Below, one piece after another: positions 26,150 through 35,071 of a stretch of 64,000 nt of DNA; the stretch's first letter is position 1; every line of letters begins with the position of its first letter. This DNA is from JASGIT01 sp047601665 (GTDB taxonomy: Bacteria > Pseudomonadota > Gammaproteobacteria > Burkholderiales > Burkholderiaceae_C). The DNA lies in the NCBI GenBank assembly GCA_047601665.1, contig JASGIT010000001.1:2604001-2668000 (forward strand), in the 5' to 3' direction. The translations under genes were made by a program, and so were the position numbers. The notes beneath the pieces are model-generated. The model made no database searches. It was not told where the DNA came from and worked only from the letters and a program-made list of their open reading frames with translations.

Positions 26150-26629
26150 ATGATTGAAGGCGTGATGAAGGAAGGCTTCATCACCACGAGCTATGACGCC
26201 GTGGTGAACTGGGCCAAGACCGGATCGCTGTGGCCCATGACCTTCGGTCTGGCTTGCTGCGCGGTGGAAATGATGCACGCGGCTGCGGCGCGCTACGACA
26301 TCGGCCGCTTCGGCGCCGAAGTCTTCCGCGCCAGCCCGCGCCAGTCCGACCTGATGATCGTGGCCGGCACCCTGTGCAACAAGATGGCCCCGGCCCTGCG
26401 CAAGGTGTACGACCAGATGTCCGAGCCGCGCTGGGTACTCTCCATGGGCTCCTGCGCCAACGGCGGCGGCTACTACCACTACAGCTACTCCGTGGTGCGC
26501 GGCTGCGACCGCATCGTGCCCGTGGACGTGTATGTGCCCGGCTGCCCCCCCACGGCGGAGGCGCTGATCTACGGCATCATGCAATTGCAGCAGAAGATCC
26601 GCCGTACCAACACGATTGCGCGGGTGTAA
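26150..26629 (+). CDS. nuoB: NADH-quinone oxidoreductase subunit B
   Basis: Carries the terminal N2 [4Fe-4S] cluster that reduces quinone. 159 residues. The four ligands are Cys36 and Cys37 (GLACCAVEMMH), Cys102 (MGSCANGGG) and Cys132 (VPGCPPTAE). Four bases separate it from nuoC. Confidence 0.98.
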   Translation: MIEGVMKEGFITTSYDAVVNWAKTGSLWPMTFGLACCAVEMMHAAAARYDIGRFGAEVFRASPRQSDLMIVAGTLCNKMAPALRKVYDQMSEPRWVLSMGSCANGGGYYHYSYSVVRGCDRIVPVDVYVPGCPPTAEALIYGIMQLQQKIRRTNTIARV

Positions 26630-26633
26630 GCAC

Positions 26634-27242
26634 ATGACCGCCATCGCTGTTTCCCCCGAACAAACCCGCGACGCCATCGTTGCCGCCCTGGGCGACAAGG
26701 TGGCGCACATCGCCATCGCGCTGGACGAGGTCACGCTCGGCGTCTCCGCGTCCAACTACCTCGCCGCCATGCAGACGCTGCGCGACAACCCCAACTGCCG
26801 CTTCGAGCAGCTGGTGGACCTGTGCGGCGTGGACTATTCGGCCTACGCCGAAGTGGGCACCGACGGCCCACGCTACTGCGTGGTGTCGCACCTGCTGTCC
26901 GTGAGCCTGAACCAGCGCGTGCGCGTCAAGGTGTTCTGCCCCGACGACGACCTGCCCGTGGTCGCCTCCGTGTCCGACCTGTGGAACTCCGCCAACTGGT
27001 ACGAGCGCGAGGCATTCGACCTCTACGGCATCGTGTTCGACGGCCACAACGACCTGCGCCGCATCCTGACCGACTACGGCTTCATCGGCCACCCGTTCCG
27101 CAAGGACTTCCCGCTCTCGGGCCACGTGGAAATGCGCTACGACGCCGAACAGCGCCGCGTGGTGTACCAGCCCGTGTCCATCGAGCCGCGCGAGATCACG
27201 CCGCGCATCATCCGCGAAGACAAGTACGGTGGGCTCCACTGA
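26634..27242 (+). CDS. nuoC: NADH-quinone oxidoreductase subunit C
   Basis: Peripheral-arm 30-kDa subunit. 202 residues; the family signature is WYEREAFDLYGIVFDGHNDL. It is separate from NuoD here, unlike the fused NuoCD of E. coli. The ATG at 26634 is preferred over an ATG six codons upstream that overlaps nuoB. Its stop overlaps the nuoD start by one base. Confidence 0.97.
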   Translation: MTAIAVSPEQTRDAIVAALGDKVAHIAIALDEVTLGVSASNYLAAMQTLRDNPNCRFEQLVDLCGVDYSAYAEVGTDGPRYCVVSHLLSVSLNQRVRVKVFCPDDDLPVVASVSDLWNSANWYEREAFDLYGIVFDGHNDLRRILTDYGFIGHPFRKDFPLSGHVEMRYDAEQRRVVYQPVSIEPREITPRIIREDKYGGLH

Positions 27243-28495
27243 TGGCTGAAATCAAGAACTATTCCCTGAACTTCGGGCCGCAGCACCCGGCCGCGCACGG
27301 TGTGTTGCGCCTGGTGCTGGAACTGGACGGCGAAGTCGTGCAGCGCGCCGACCCCCACATCGGCCTGCTGCACCGCGCCACCGAAAAGCTCGCCGAGTAC
27401 AAGACTTTCATCCAGTCGCTGCCCTACATGGACCGTCTCGACTACGTGTCCATGATGTGCAACGAGCAGGCCTACTGCCTGGCCATCGAGAAGCTGCTGG
27501 GCATCGACGTACCGCTGCGCGCCAAATACATCCGCACGATGTTCGGCGAAATCACGCGCCTGCTGAACCACCTGATGTGGCTGGGCTCGCACGGCAACGA
27601 CTGCGGCAGCTCCACCATCCTGATCTACACCTTCCGCGAGCGCGAAGACCTGTTCGACATGTATGAAGCCGTGTCGGGCGCGCGTATGCACGCGGCTTAC
27701 TTCCGTCCGGGCGGCGTGTACCGCGACCTGCCGGAAGCCATGCCGCAGTACCAGGCCAGCAAGCTCAAGAACGCCAAGGCCATCAGCGACCTGAACCGCA
27801 ACCGCCAGGGCTCGATGCTCGACTTCATCGACGACTTCTGCGCCCGCTTCCCCAAGTGCGTGGACGAGTACGAAACCCTGCTCACCGACAACCGCATCTG
27901 GAAGCAGCGCACCGTCGGCATCGGCGTGGTCTCGCCCGAGCGCGCGCTCAACCTCGGCATGACCGGCCCCATGCTGCGCGGCTCCGGCTTCGCGTGGGAC
28001 CTGCGCAAGCAGCAGCCCTACGATGCCTACGGCCTGGTGGATTTCGACATCCCCGTGGGCAAGACCGGTGACAGCTACGACCGCTACCTCGTGCGCGTGA
28101 ACGAGATGCGCGAGTCCAACCGCATCATCAAGCAGTGCGTGGACTGGCTGCGCGCCAACCCCGGCCCGGTCATTACCGACAATCACAAGGTGGCGCCGCC
28201 GTCGCGTGAATCCATGAAGTCGAACATGGAGGAGCTGATCCACCATTTCAAGCTCTTCACCGAAGGTTTCCGCGTGCCAGAAGGCGAAGCCTACGCCGCC
28301 GTGGAGCACCCCAAGGGCGAGTTCGCCATCTACCTCGTGAGCGACGGGGCCAACAAACCCTACCGCCTCAAGATCCGCGCGCCGGGCTTCGCCCACCTCG
28401 CCACGCTCGACGAGATGGCGCGCGGCCACATGCTGGCCGATGCCGTGGCCATCATCGGCACCATGGATATCGTGTTCGGAGAGATTGACCGATGA
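27242..28495 (+). CDS. nuoD: NADH-quinone oxidoreductase subunit D
   Basis: 49-kDa subunit that forms the quinone cavity with NuoB. 417 residues. Conserved landmarks are NFGPQHPAAHGVLRL at the N-terminus, including the quinone-site His, HIGLLHRATEK, and the C-terminal FGEIDR. Four-base overlap with nuoE. Confidence 0.98.
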   Translation: MAEIKNYSLNFGPQHPAAHGVLRLVLELDGEVVQRADPHIGLLHRATEKLAEYKTFIQSLPYMDRLDYVSMMCNEQAYCLAIEKLLGIDVPLRAKYIRTMFGEITRLLNHLMWLGSHGNDCGSSTILIYTFREREDLFDMYEAVSGARMHAAYFRPGGVYRDLPEAMPQYQASKLKNAKAISDLNRNRQGSMLDFIDDFCARFPKCVDEYETLLTDNRIWKQRTVGIGVVSPERALNLGMTGPMLRGSGFAWDLRKQQPYDAYGLVDFDIPVGKTGDSYDRYLVRVNEMRESNRIIKQCVDWLRANPGPVITDNHKVAPPSRESMKSNMEELIHHFKLFTEGFRVPEGEAYAAVEHPKGEFAIYLVSDGANKPYRLKIRAPGFAHLATLDEMARGHMLADAVAIIGTMDIVFGEIDR

Positions 28496-28989
28496 TTACC
28501 GAAGCGACCAAACAGCGCTTCGCCCGCGAAGTGGCGAAGTACCCGGACAATGACGCGGGCCGCCAGTCGGCCGTGATGGCCTGCCTCTCCATCGTGCAGC
28601 AGGAGCAGGGCTGGGTCAGCGCCGAGAGCGAGGCCGTGATCGCCGACTACCTCGGTATGCCCGCCATCGCGGTGCATGAGGTCACCACCTTCTACAACAT
28701 GTACAACCAGCAGCCGGTGGGCAAGTACAAGCTCAACGTCTGCACCAACCTGCCGTGCCAGCTGCGCGACGGCTACAAGGCGCTGCACCACCTCGAAGCC
28801 AAGCTCGGCATTCACATGGGCGAGACCACGCCCGACGGCCTGTTCACGCTGCAGCAATGCGAGTGCCTGGGCGCCTGCGCCGACTCGCCCGTGATGCTGG
28901 TCAACGACCGCACCATGTGCAGTTTCATGGACAACGAAAAGCTCGACCAACTGGTCGACGGGCTGCGCGCAGCGGAGGGCCAGGCATGA
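28492..28989 (+). CDS. nuoE: NADH-quinone oxidoreductase subunit E
   Basis: 24-kDa subunit with the N1a [2Fe-2S] cluster. 165 residues. Ligands are the Cys pair in VCTNLPCQL and the pair in ECLGACADSP (C-x3-C). ATG and stop both overlap neighbours by four bases. Confidence 0.97.
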   Translation: MITEATKQRFAREVAKYPDNDAGRQSAVMACLSIVQQEQGWVSAESEAVIADYLGMPAIAVHEVTTFYNMYNQQPVGKYKLNVCTNLPCQLRDGYKALHHLEAKLGIHMGETTPDGLFTLQQCECLGACADSPVMLVNDRTMCSFMDNEKLDQLVDGLRAAEGQA

Positions 28990-30332
28990 GCACGGCGGCA
29001 CAAATCCTCGCGCAATTCCAGGCCACGGGCGTCCAGACCTGCTTCCACGACCGCCACATCAACCCGCAAATCTACGCGGGCCTGGATGGCACGAACTGGA
29101 GCATCAAGGACTACGAGGCGCGCGGCGGCTACCAGGCGCTGCGCAAGATCCTGGCGGCGGATGGCGGCGAAGGCCTTACGCAAGACCAGGTGATCGCCAC
29201 CGTCAAGGAATCCGGCCTGCGCGGCCGCGGCGGCGCAGGCTTCCCCACGGGCCTGAAGTGGAGCTTCATGCCCCGCCAGTTCCCCGGCCAGAAGCACCTC
29301 GTGTGCAACTCGGACGAAGGCGAGCCCGGTACCTGCAAGGACCGCGACATCCTGATGTACAACCCCCACATCGTGATCGAGGGCATGATCATCGCGGCCT
29401 ATGCGATGGGCATCTCGCTGGGGTACAACTACATCCACGGCGAAATCTTCCAGGTCTACGAACGCTTCGAGGACGCACTGGAAGAAGCGCGTGCAGCGGG
29501 CTACCTGGGCGACAAGATCCTGGGCAGCGGCTTCAACTTCCAACTGCACGCATTCCACGGCTTCGGCGCCTACATCTGCGGCGAGGAAACCGCGCTGCTC
29601 GAATCGCTCGAAGGCAAGAAGGGCCAGCCGCGCTTCAAGCCGCCGTTCCCGGCCAGCTTCGGCCTGTACGGCAAGCCCACCACCATCAACAACACCGAGA
29701 CCTTCGCGGCGGTGCCCTGGATCATCCGCAACGGCGGCCAGGCCTACCTGGAGTGCGGCAAGCCCAACAACGGCGGCACCAAGATCTTCTCGGTGTCCGG
29801 CGACGTGGAAAAGCCCGGCAACTACGAAATCCCGCTGGGCACCCCGTTCGCCACGCTGCTCGAACTCGCGGGCGGCGTGCGCAAAGGCCGCCAGTTGAAG
29901 GCCGTGATCCCCGGCGGCTCGTCGGCTCCGGTGCTGCCCGCCCACATCATGATGGAATGCACGATGGACTACGACTCCATCTCCAAGGCAGGCTCCATGC
30001 TGGGTTCGGGCGCGGTGATCGTGATGGACGACTCGCGCGACATGGTGGAAAGCCTGCTGCGCCTGTCCTACTTCTACCAGCACGAATCCTGCGGCCAGTG
30101 CACGCCCTGCCGCGAAGGCACGGGCTGGCTCTGGCGCATGGTCAATCGCATCCAGCACGGCGAAGGCCGTCCTGAGGACATCGACAAACTCGACGACGTG
30201 TCGGCCAACATCATGGGCCGCACCATTTGTGCCCTGGGCGACGCGGCTGCCATGCCCGTGCGTGCCATGATCAAGCACTTCCGGCCCGAATTCGAGGCCA
30301 AGATCCAAGCGGCCCGCAAAGCCTCTGCCTGA
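28986..30332 (+). CDS. nuoF: NADH-quinone oxidoreductase subunit F
   Basis: Binds NADH, FMN and the N3 [4Fe-4S] cluster. 448 residues. The nucleotide/FMN motifs are GRGGAGFPTGLKW and CNSDEGEPGTCKDRD. Cluster ligands lie in ESCGQCTPCREGT and a later Cys in GRTICALGD. Start ATG at 28986 overlaps the nuoE stop. Confidence 0.98.
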   Translation: MSTAAQILAQFQATGVQTCFHDRHINPQIYAGLDGTNWSIKDYEARGGYQALRKILAADGGEGLTQDQVIATVKESGLRGRGGAGFPTGLKWSFMPRQFPGQKHLVCNSDEGEPGTCKDRDILMYNPHIVIEGMIIAAYAMGISLGYNYIHGEIFQVYERFEDALEEARAAGYLGDKILGSGFNFQLHAFHGFGAYICGEETALLESLEGKKGQPRFKPPFPASFGLYGKPTTINNTETFAAVPWIIRNGGQAYLECGKPNNGGTKIFSVSGDVEKPGNYEIPLGTPFATLLELAGGVRKGRQLKAVIPGGSSAPVLPAHIMMECTMDYDSISKAGSMLGSGAVIVMDDSRDMVESLLRLSYFYQHESCGQCTPCREGTGWLWRMVNRIQHGEGRPEDIDKLDDVSANIMGRTICALGDAAAMPVRAMIKHFRPEFEAKIQAARKASA

Positions 30333-30346
30333 TCGAGAGAAGACAT

Positions 30347-32464
30347 ATGGTTGAAATTGAACTCGACGGACAGAAGGTGGAGGTCACCGAAGGCAGCATG
30401 GTCATGCATGCCGCCGAAAAGGCCGGTACCTACATTCCGCACTTCTGCTACCACAAGAAGCTTTCCATTGCCGCCAACTGCCGCATGTGCCTGGTGGACG
30501 TGGAAAAGGCCCCCAAGCCCATGCCGGCCTGTGCCACGCCCGTGACGCAGGGCATGATCGTGCGCACCAAGACCGACAAGGCCATCAAGGCCCAGCAGTC
30601 GGTCATGGAATTCCTGCTCATCAACCACCCGCTGGACTGCCCGATCTGCGACCAGGGCGGCGAGTGTCAGCTGCAGGACCTGGCCGTGGGCTATGGCGGT
30701 TCTTCCTCGCGCTACGAGGAAGAAAAGCGCGTGGTCTTCCACAAGGAAGTCGGCCCCCTCATTTCCATGGAGGAAATGAGCCGCTGCATCCACTGCACCC
30801 GTTGCGTGCGCTTCGGCCAGGAAGTGGCCGGCATCATGGAACTGGGCATGGTCAACCGGGGTGAGCACTCCGAAATCACCACGGTGGTGGGCGATACGGT
30901 GGACTCCGAGCTCTCGGGCAACATGATCGACATCTGCCCCGTGGGCGCGCTGACCAGCAAGCCGTTCCGCTACAGCGCCCGCACCTGGGAGCTGAGCCGC
31001 CGCAAGTCGATCAGCCCGCACGACTCCACCGGTGCCAACCTGATCGTGCAGGTCAAGAACCACAAGGTGCTGCGCGTCGTTCCGTTCGAGAACGAAGAAG
31101 TCAACGAGTGCTGGATCGCCGACCGCGACCGCTTCTCGTACGAGGCGCTGAACGGCGAAGACCGCCTCACCAAGCCCATGCTCAAGCAGGGCGGGCAGTG
31201 GAAGGAAGTCGATTGGCAGACGGCGCTGGAGTACGTTGCCAACGGCCTGAAAAACATCAAGAACGACCACGGTGCCGACGCCATCGGCGCTCTGGTCAGC
31301 CCTCACAGCACGCTCGAAGAATTGTTCCTCGCAGGCAGCTTGGTGCGCGGCCTGGGCAGCGACAACATCGACCACCGCCTGCGCCACGCCGAGTTCACGG
31401 AGGGCGAAGGCGTGCGCTGGCTGGGCTCGTCCATCGCGTCGCTGTCCAGCTTGCAGTCGGTGCTGGTCGTCGGCTCCAACCTGCGCAAAGACCATCCGCT
31501 GTTCGCGCAGCGCATCCGCCAGGCCACGCGCAAGGGGGGTGTAGTCCACGCCATCAACGCGCAAGCCTACGACTGGGCCATGCCCGCGCAGCACTCCATC
31601 GTCGCCTTCGCCGACTGGACGCGCGCGCTGGCCGACGTGGCCGCTGCCGTGGCCCAGGAAAAAGGCCTGCCCGCGCCCGTCCAAGGCACGGTGAACGACG
31701 AAGCCCTGGGCATTGCCCGCGCGCTGCTCAAGGGCGAGCGCAAGGCCGTGCTGCTGGGCAATGCCGCCGCGCACCACACGCAGGCGTCGAGCCTGCTGGC
31801 GCTGGCGCAATGGATTGCACAGCAAACCGGCGCCTCCTGTGGCTACCTGACCGAAGCCGCGAACACCGTGGGCGCGCAGTTCGTGGGCGCACAGCCGCAG
31901 GGCAAGGGCCTGAACGCGGGCCGCATGTTGGCAGGCAGCCTCAAGGCCGCGCTGCTGCTCAATACCGAACCGGAATTCGATTCCGCCGCCGGTGCGCAAG
32001 CCGCTGCTGCCCTCGAAAAGCTGGACATGGTGGTCACGCTGAGCCCGTTCAAGACCAACCTGGCCTTCAGCGACGTGCTGCTGCCCATTGCGCCATTCAC
32101 CGAAACCTCGGGCAGTTTTGCCAACGCCGAAGGCCGTGTGCAGAGCTTCCACGCCGTGGTCAAGCCGCTGGGCGATGCCCGCCCGGCCTGGAAGGTGCTG
32201 CGCGTGCTGGGCAACCTGCTGGGCGTGCAGGGCATGGACTACGAAACCTCGCAGGACGTGCTCGCCAAGGCCGTGGGCAATGTGTCCCAGTTGCCCGCCG
32301 AGCGCCTGTCCAATGCCACCCAGGCGCCCCTGTCGGCGTTCCAGGGGCCGTCGGCCGCGCCCGTCGTCGCCAGCATTTACCAACTCGACAGCCTGGTGCG
32401 CCGCGCGCCCGCGCTGCAACACACCGCCGATGCCCGCGTGGCGCGTGAAGGGGCTGCCGCATGA
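30347..32464 (+). CDS. nuoG: NADH-quinone oxidoreductase subunit G
   Basis: 75-kDa iron-sulfur subunit, 705 residues. N-terminal [2Fe-2S] ferredoxin domain (CYHKKLSIAANCRMCLVDVE, later ACATP), the His-Cys motif region HPLDCPICDQGGECQLQD, a 4Fe-4S motif CIHCTRCVRFG, and a molybdopterin-oxidoreductase-like C-terminal domain without the cofactor-binding role. 14 bases after nuoF; four-base overlap with nuoH. Confidence 0.97.
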   Translation: MVEIELDGQKVEVTEGSMVMHAAEKAGTYIPHFCYHKKLSIAANCRMCLVDVEKAPKPMPACATPVTQGMIVRTKTDKAIKAQQSVMEFLLINHPLDCPICDQGGECQLQDLAVGYGGSSSRYEEEKRVVFHKEVGPLISMEEMSRCIHCTRCVRFGQEVAGIMELGMVNRGEHSEITTVVGDTVDSELSGNMIDICPVGALTSKPFRYSARTWELSRRKSISPHDSTGANLIVQVKNHKVLRVVPFENEEVNECWIADRDRFSYEALNGEDRLTKPMLKQGGQWKEVDWQTALEYVANGLKNIKNDHGADAIGALVSPHSTLEELFLAGSLVRGLGSDNIDHRLRHAEFTEGEGVRWLGSSIASLSSLQSVLVVGSNLRKDHPLFAQRIRQATRKGGVVHAINAQAYDWAMPAQHSIVAFADWTRALADVAAAVAQEKGLPAPVQGTVNDEALGIARALLKGERKAVLLGNAAAHHTQASSLLALAQWIAQQTGASCGYLTEAANTVGAQFVGAQPQGKGLNAGRMLAGSLKAALLLNTEPEFDSAAGAQAAAALEKLDMVVTLSPFKTNLAFSDVLLPIAPFTETSGSFANAEGRVQSFHAVVKPLGDARPAWKVLRVLGNLLGVQGMDYETSQDVLAKAVGNVSQLPAERLSNATQAPLSAFQGPSAAPVVASIYQLDSLVRRAPALQHTADARVAREGAAA

Positions 32465-33537
32465 TCGACGCGCTCTACAACGGTGGGCTGAACCTCGTCG
32501 CCCAGCCCTGGTGGTCGGGGGCGGTGTGGCCCGTGATCTGGAACCTCATCAAGATCGTCTGCGTGCTCGCGCCGCTGATGGGGGCTGTGGCCTATCTGAC
32601 GCTGTGGGAACGCAAGCTGCTCGGTTTCATGCAAGTCCGCATGGGCCCCAACCGCGTGGGGCCGTTCGGTCTGTTGCAGCCGATTGCGGACGCCCTCAAG
32701 CTGATGACCAAGGAAATCATCCAGCCTGCGGCCTCTTCCAAGGGCCTGTTCATCCTCGGCCCCATCATGGCCATCATGCCCGCGCTGGCGGGCTGGGTGG
32801 CCGTGCCTTTCGGGCCGGACGTGGCGCTGGCCAACGTGAACGCGGGCCTGCTGCTCATCATGGCCATCACCTCCATCGAGGTCTACGGCGTGATCATCGC
32901 GGGCTGGGCGTCCAACTCCAAGTACGCCTTCCTGGGCGCGCTGCGTGCCTCGGCCCAGATGGTGAGCTATGAAATCGCGATGGGCTTCTGCTTCCTCGTG
33001 GTCATCATGGTGTCCGGCAGCATGAACCTCACGCAAATCGTGATGGGGCAAGGGCAGGGCAGCATGGCGGGCATGGGCCTGACCTTCCTGTCGTGGAACT
33101 GGCTGCCGCTGCTGCCCATCTTCGTGGTCTACCTGATCTCGGGCGTGGCCGAAACCAACCGCCATCCGTTCGACGTGGTGGAAGGCGAAGCCGAAATCGT
33201 GGCCGGCCACATGGTCGAGTACTCGGGCATGGGCTTTGCGATCTTCTTCCTGGCCGAATACGCCAGCATGTGGCTCGTGTCCATCCTGGCCGTGCTGATG
33301 TTCCTGGGCGGCTGGTTGCCGCCGGTGTCGGCGCTGGCCTTCATCCCGGGCTGGATCTGGCTCGCGATCAAGACCTTCCTGGTCGTGTCGTGTTTCATCT
33401 GGATCCGCGCCACCTTCCCGCGCTTCCGCTACGACCAGATCATGCGCCTGGGCTGGAAGATCTTCATCCCCGTCACGCTGGTGTGGCTGCTCATCGTGGG
33501 CGCTTGGCTGCACTCGCCCTGGAACATCTGGAAATAA
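32461..33537 (+). CDS. nuoH: NADH-quinone oxidoreductase subunit H
   Basis: Membrane subunit joining the two arms and lining the quinone entry. 358 residues, about eight to nine helices. Conserved GPNRVGPFGLLQPIADALKL and the acidic loop ETNRHPFDVVEGEAEIVAG are present. Starts inside the end of nuoG. Confidence 0.98.
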   Translation: MIDALYNGGLNLVAQPWWSGAVWPVIWNLIKIVCVLAPLMGAVAYLTLWERKLLGFMQVRMGPNRVGPFGLLQPIADALKLMTKEIIQPAASSKGLFILGPIMAIMPALAGWVAVPFGPDVALANVNAGLLLIMAITSIEVYGVIIAGWASNSKYAFLGALRASAQMVSYEIAMGFCFLVVIMVSGSMNLTQIVMGQGQGSMAGMGLTFLSWNWLPLLPIFVVYLISGVAETNRHPFDVVEGEAEIVAGHMVEYSGMGFAIFFLAEYASMWLVSILAVLMFLGGWLPPVSALAFIPGWIWLAIKTFLVVSCFIWIRATFPRFRYDQIMRLGWKIFIPVTLVWLLIVGAWLHSPWNIWK

Positions 33538-33551
33538 GCGGAGAACCGTAT

Positions 33552-34061
33552 ATGTCTGCTGTTGCCGCTCCCTCCTTTTCGATCAAGGACTTCTTCAAGA
33601 GCTTCATGCTCTGGGAACTCGCCAAGGGCATGGCCCTGACGGGCCGCTACGCCTTCGCGCGCAAGGTCACCGTGCAGTTCCCCGAAGAAAAAACCCCGCT
33701 GTCGCCGCGCTTCCGCGGCCTGCACGCGCTGCGCCGCTATGAGAACGGCGAAGAGCGCTGCATCGCCTGCAAGCTCTGCGAGGCCGTCTGCCCCGCGATG
33801 GCGATCACCATCGAGTCCGACGTGCGCGCCGACGGCTCGCGCCGCACCACGCGCTACGACATCGACCTGACCAAGTGCATCTTCTGCGGCTTCTGCGAAG
33901 AAAGCTGCCCGGTCGATTCCATCGTCGAGACGCACATTTTTGAATACCACGGCGAAAAGCGTGGCGACCTGTACTTCACCAAGGACATGCTCCTGGCCGT
34001 GGGCGATCGCTACGAAGCCGAGATCGCTGCCGCCAAGGCGGCGGACGCCAAGTACCGCTGA
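33552..34061 (+). CDS. nuoI: NADH-quinone oxidoreductase subunit I
   Basis: Carries clusters N6a and N6b. 169 residues with two ferredoxin motifs, CIACKLCEAVCP and CIFCGFCEESCP. An amphipathic N-terminus (FFKSFMLWELAKGMALTGRY) anchors it to the membrane arm. GGAGAACC lies just upstream of the ATG. Confidence 0.98.
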   Translation: MSAVAAPSFSIKDFFKSFMLWELAKGMALTGRYAFARKVTVQFPEEKTPLSPRFRGLHALRRYENGEERCIACKLCEAVCPAMAITIESDVRADGSRRTTRYDIDLTKCIFCGFCEESCPVDSIVETHIFEYHGEKRGDLYFTKDMLLAVGDRYEAEIAAAKAADAKYR

Positions 34062-34073
34062 GGGCACCGCTTC

Positions 34074-34739
34074 ATGGACGCCAAAACTGGTTTCTTCTAT
34101 CTGTTCTCGGTGGTGCTGCTGTTCGCGGCCTTCCGGGTCATTACCGCGCGCAACCCGGTGCACGCGGTGCTCTACCTGATCCTGGCCTTCTCGCAGGCCG
34201 CCGCCGTGTGGCTGCTGCTCAAGGCCGAATTCCTCGCCATTGCCCTGGTGCTGGTCTACCTGGGTGCGGTGATGGTGCTGTTCCTGTTCGTGGTGATGAT
34301 GCTGGACATCCGCATCGACGCGCTGCGCCAGGGCTTCTGGCGCCACTTCCCGCTCGCGGCCTGCGTGGGTGCGGTCATCGTCTTTGAAATGGCGCTGGTG
34401 CTCATGGGCGGTTTCCGCGGCATGGACGAGCCCAAGGCCATTGCCACCGTGGTGGATGCTGCGGGCCAGGTGGTGCCGTACTCCAACACCAAGGTGCTGG
34501 GCAAACTGCTCTACACCCAGTACCTGTATCCGGTCGAGATTGCTGCCGTGATTCTGCTGGTGGCGATGGTGGCGGCGATTGCCCTCACGCTGCGCCGCCG
34601 CAAGGACAGCAAGTTCATCAGCCCGGCTGACCAGGTGCGGGTGCGCGCCCAGGACCGCTTCGACATGGTGAAGGTGCCCGCCACCCGCAAGGCCGAGCCT
34701 GCGGCCCAAGCCCCCGCCGCTGAGGAGAAAAAGGCATGA
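34074..34739 (+). CDS. nuoJ: NADH-quinone oxidoreductase subunit J
   Basis: Membrane subunit of the proton path, 221 residues with five helices. The N-terminal FYLFSVVLLFAAFRVITARN and VYLGAVMVLFLFVVMML helices are typical. The C-terminus adds a Lys/Ala-rich cytoplasmic tail of about 40 residues. Overlaps nuoK by four bases. Confidence 0.95.
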   Translation: MDAKTGFFYLFSVVLLFAAFRVITARNPVHAVLYLILAFSQAAAVWLLLKAEFLAIALVLVYLGAVMVLFLFVVMMLDIRIDALRQGFWRHFPLAACVGAVIVFEMALVLMGGFRGMDEPKAIATVVDAAGQVVPYSNTKVLGKLLYTQYLYPVEIAAVILLVAMVAAIALTLRRRKDSKFISPADQVRVRAQDRFDMVKVPATRKAEPAAQAPAAEEKKA

Positions 34740-35044
34740 CGCTGACCCTGGGCCACTTTCTGACGCTGGGCGCGATGCTGTTCGCGCTGGCCGTCGTCGG
34801 CATCTTTCTGAACCGCAAGAACCTCATCGTGCTGCTCATGGCCATCGAGCTGATGCTGCTGGCCGTGAACATGAACTTCGTCGCGTTCTCACACTATCTG
34901 GGCGACATGCACGGCCAGGTGTTCGTGTTCTTCATCCTCACGGTGGCGGCGGCGGAATCGGCCATCGGCCTTGCCATCCTGGTGCTGCTGTTCCGCAACA
35001 AGTCCAGCATCAACGCGGAAGACCTCAACACCCTCAAGGGTTGA
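34736..35044 (+). CDS. nuoK: NADH-quinone oxidoreductase subunit K
   Basis: Three-helix membrane subunit, 102 residues. The conserved Glu in MAIELMLLAVNMNFV and a second Glu in AAAESAIGLAILV, both implicated in proton transfer, are present. Confidence 0.97.
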   Translation: MTLTLGHFLTLGAMLFALAVVGIFLNRKNLIVLLMAIELMLLAVNMNFVAFSHYLGDMHGQVFVFFILTVAAAESAIGLAILVLLFRNKSSINAEDLNTLKG

Positions 35045-35071
35045 GCCCGGTTCACACAAGGTTCTGACGAC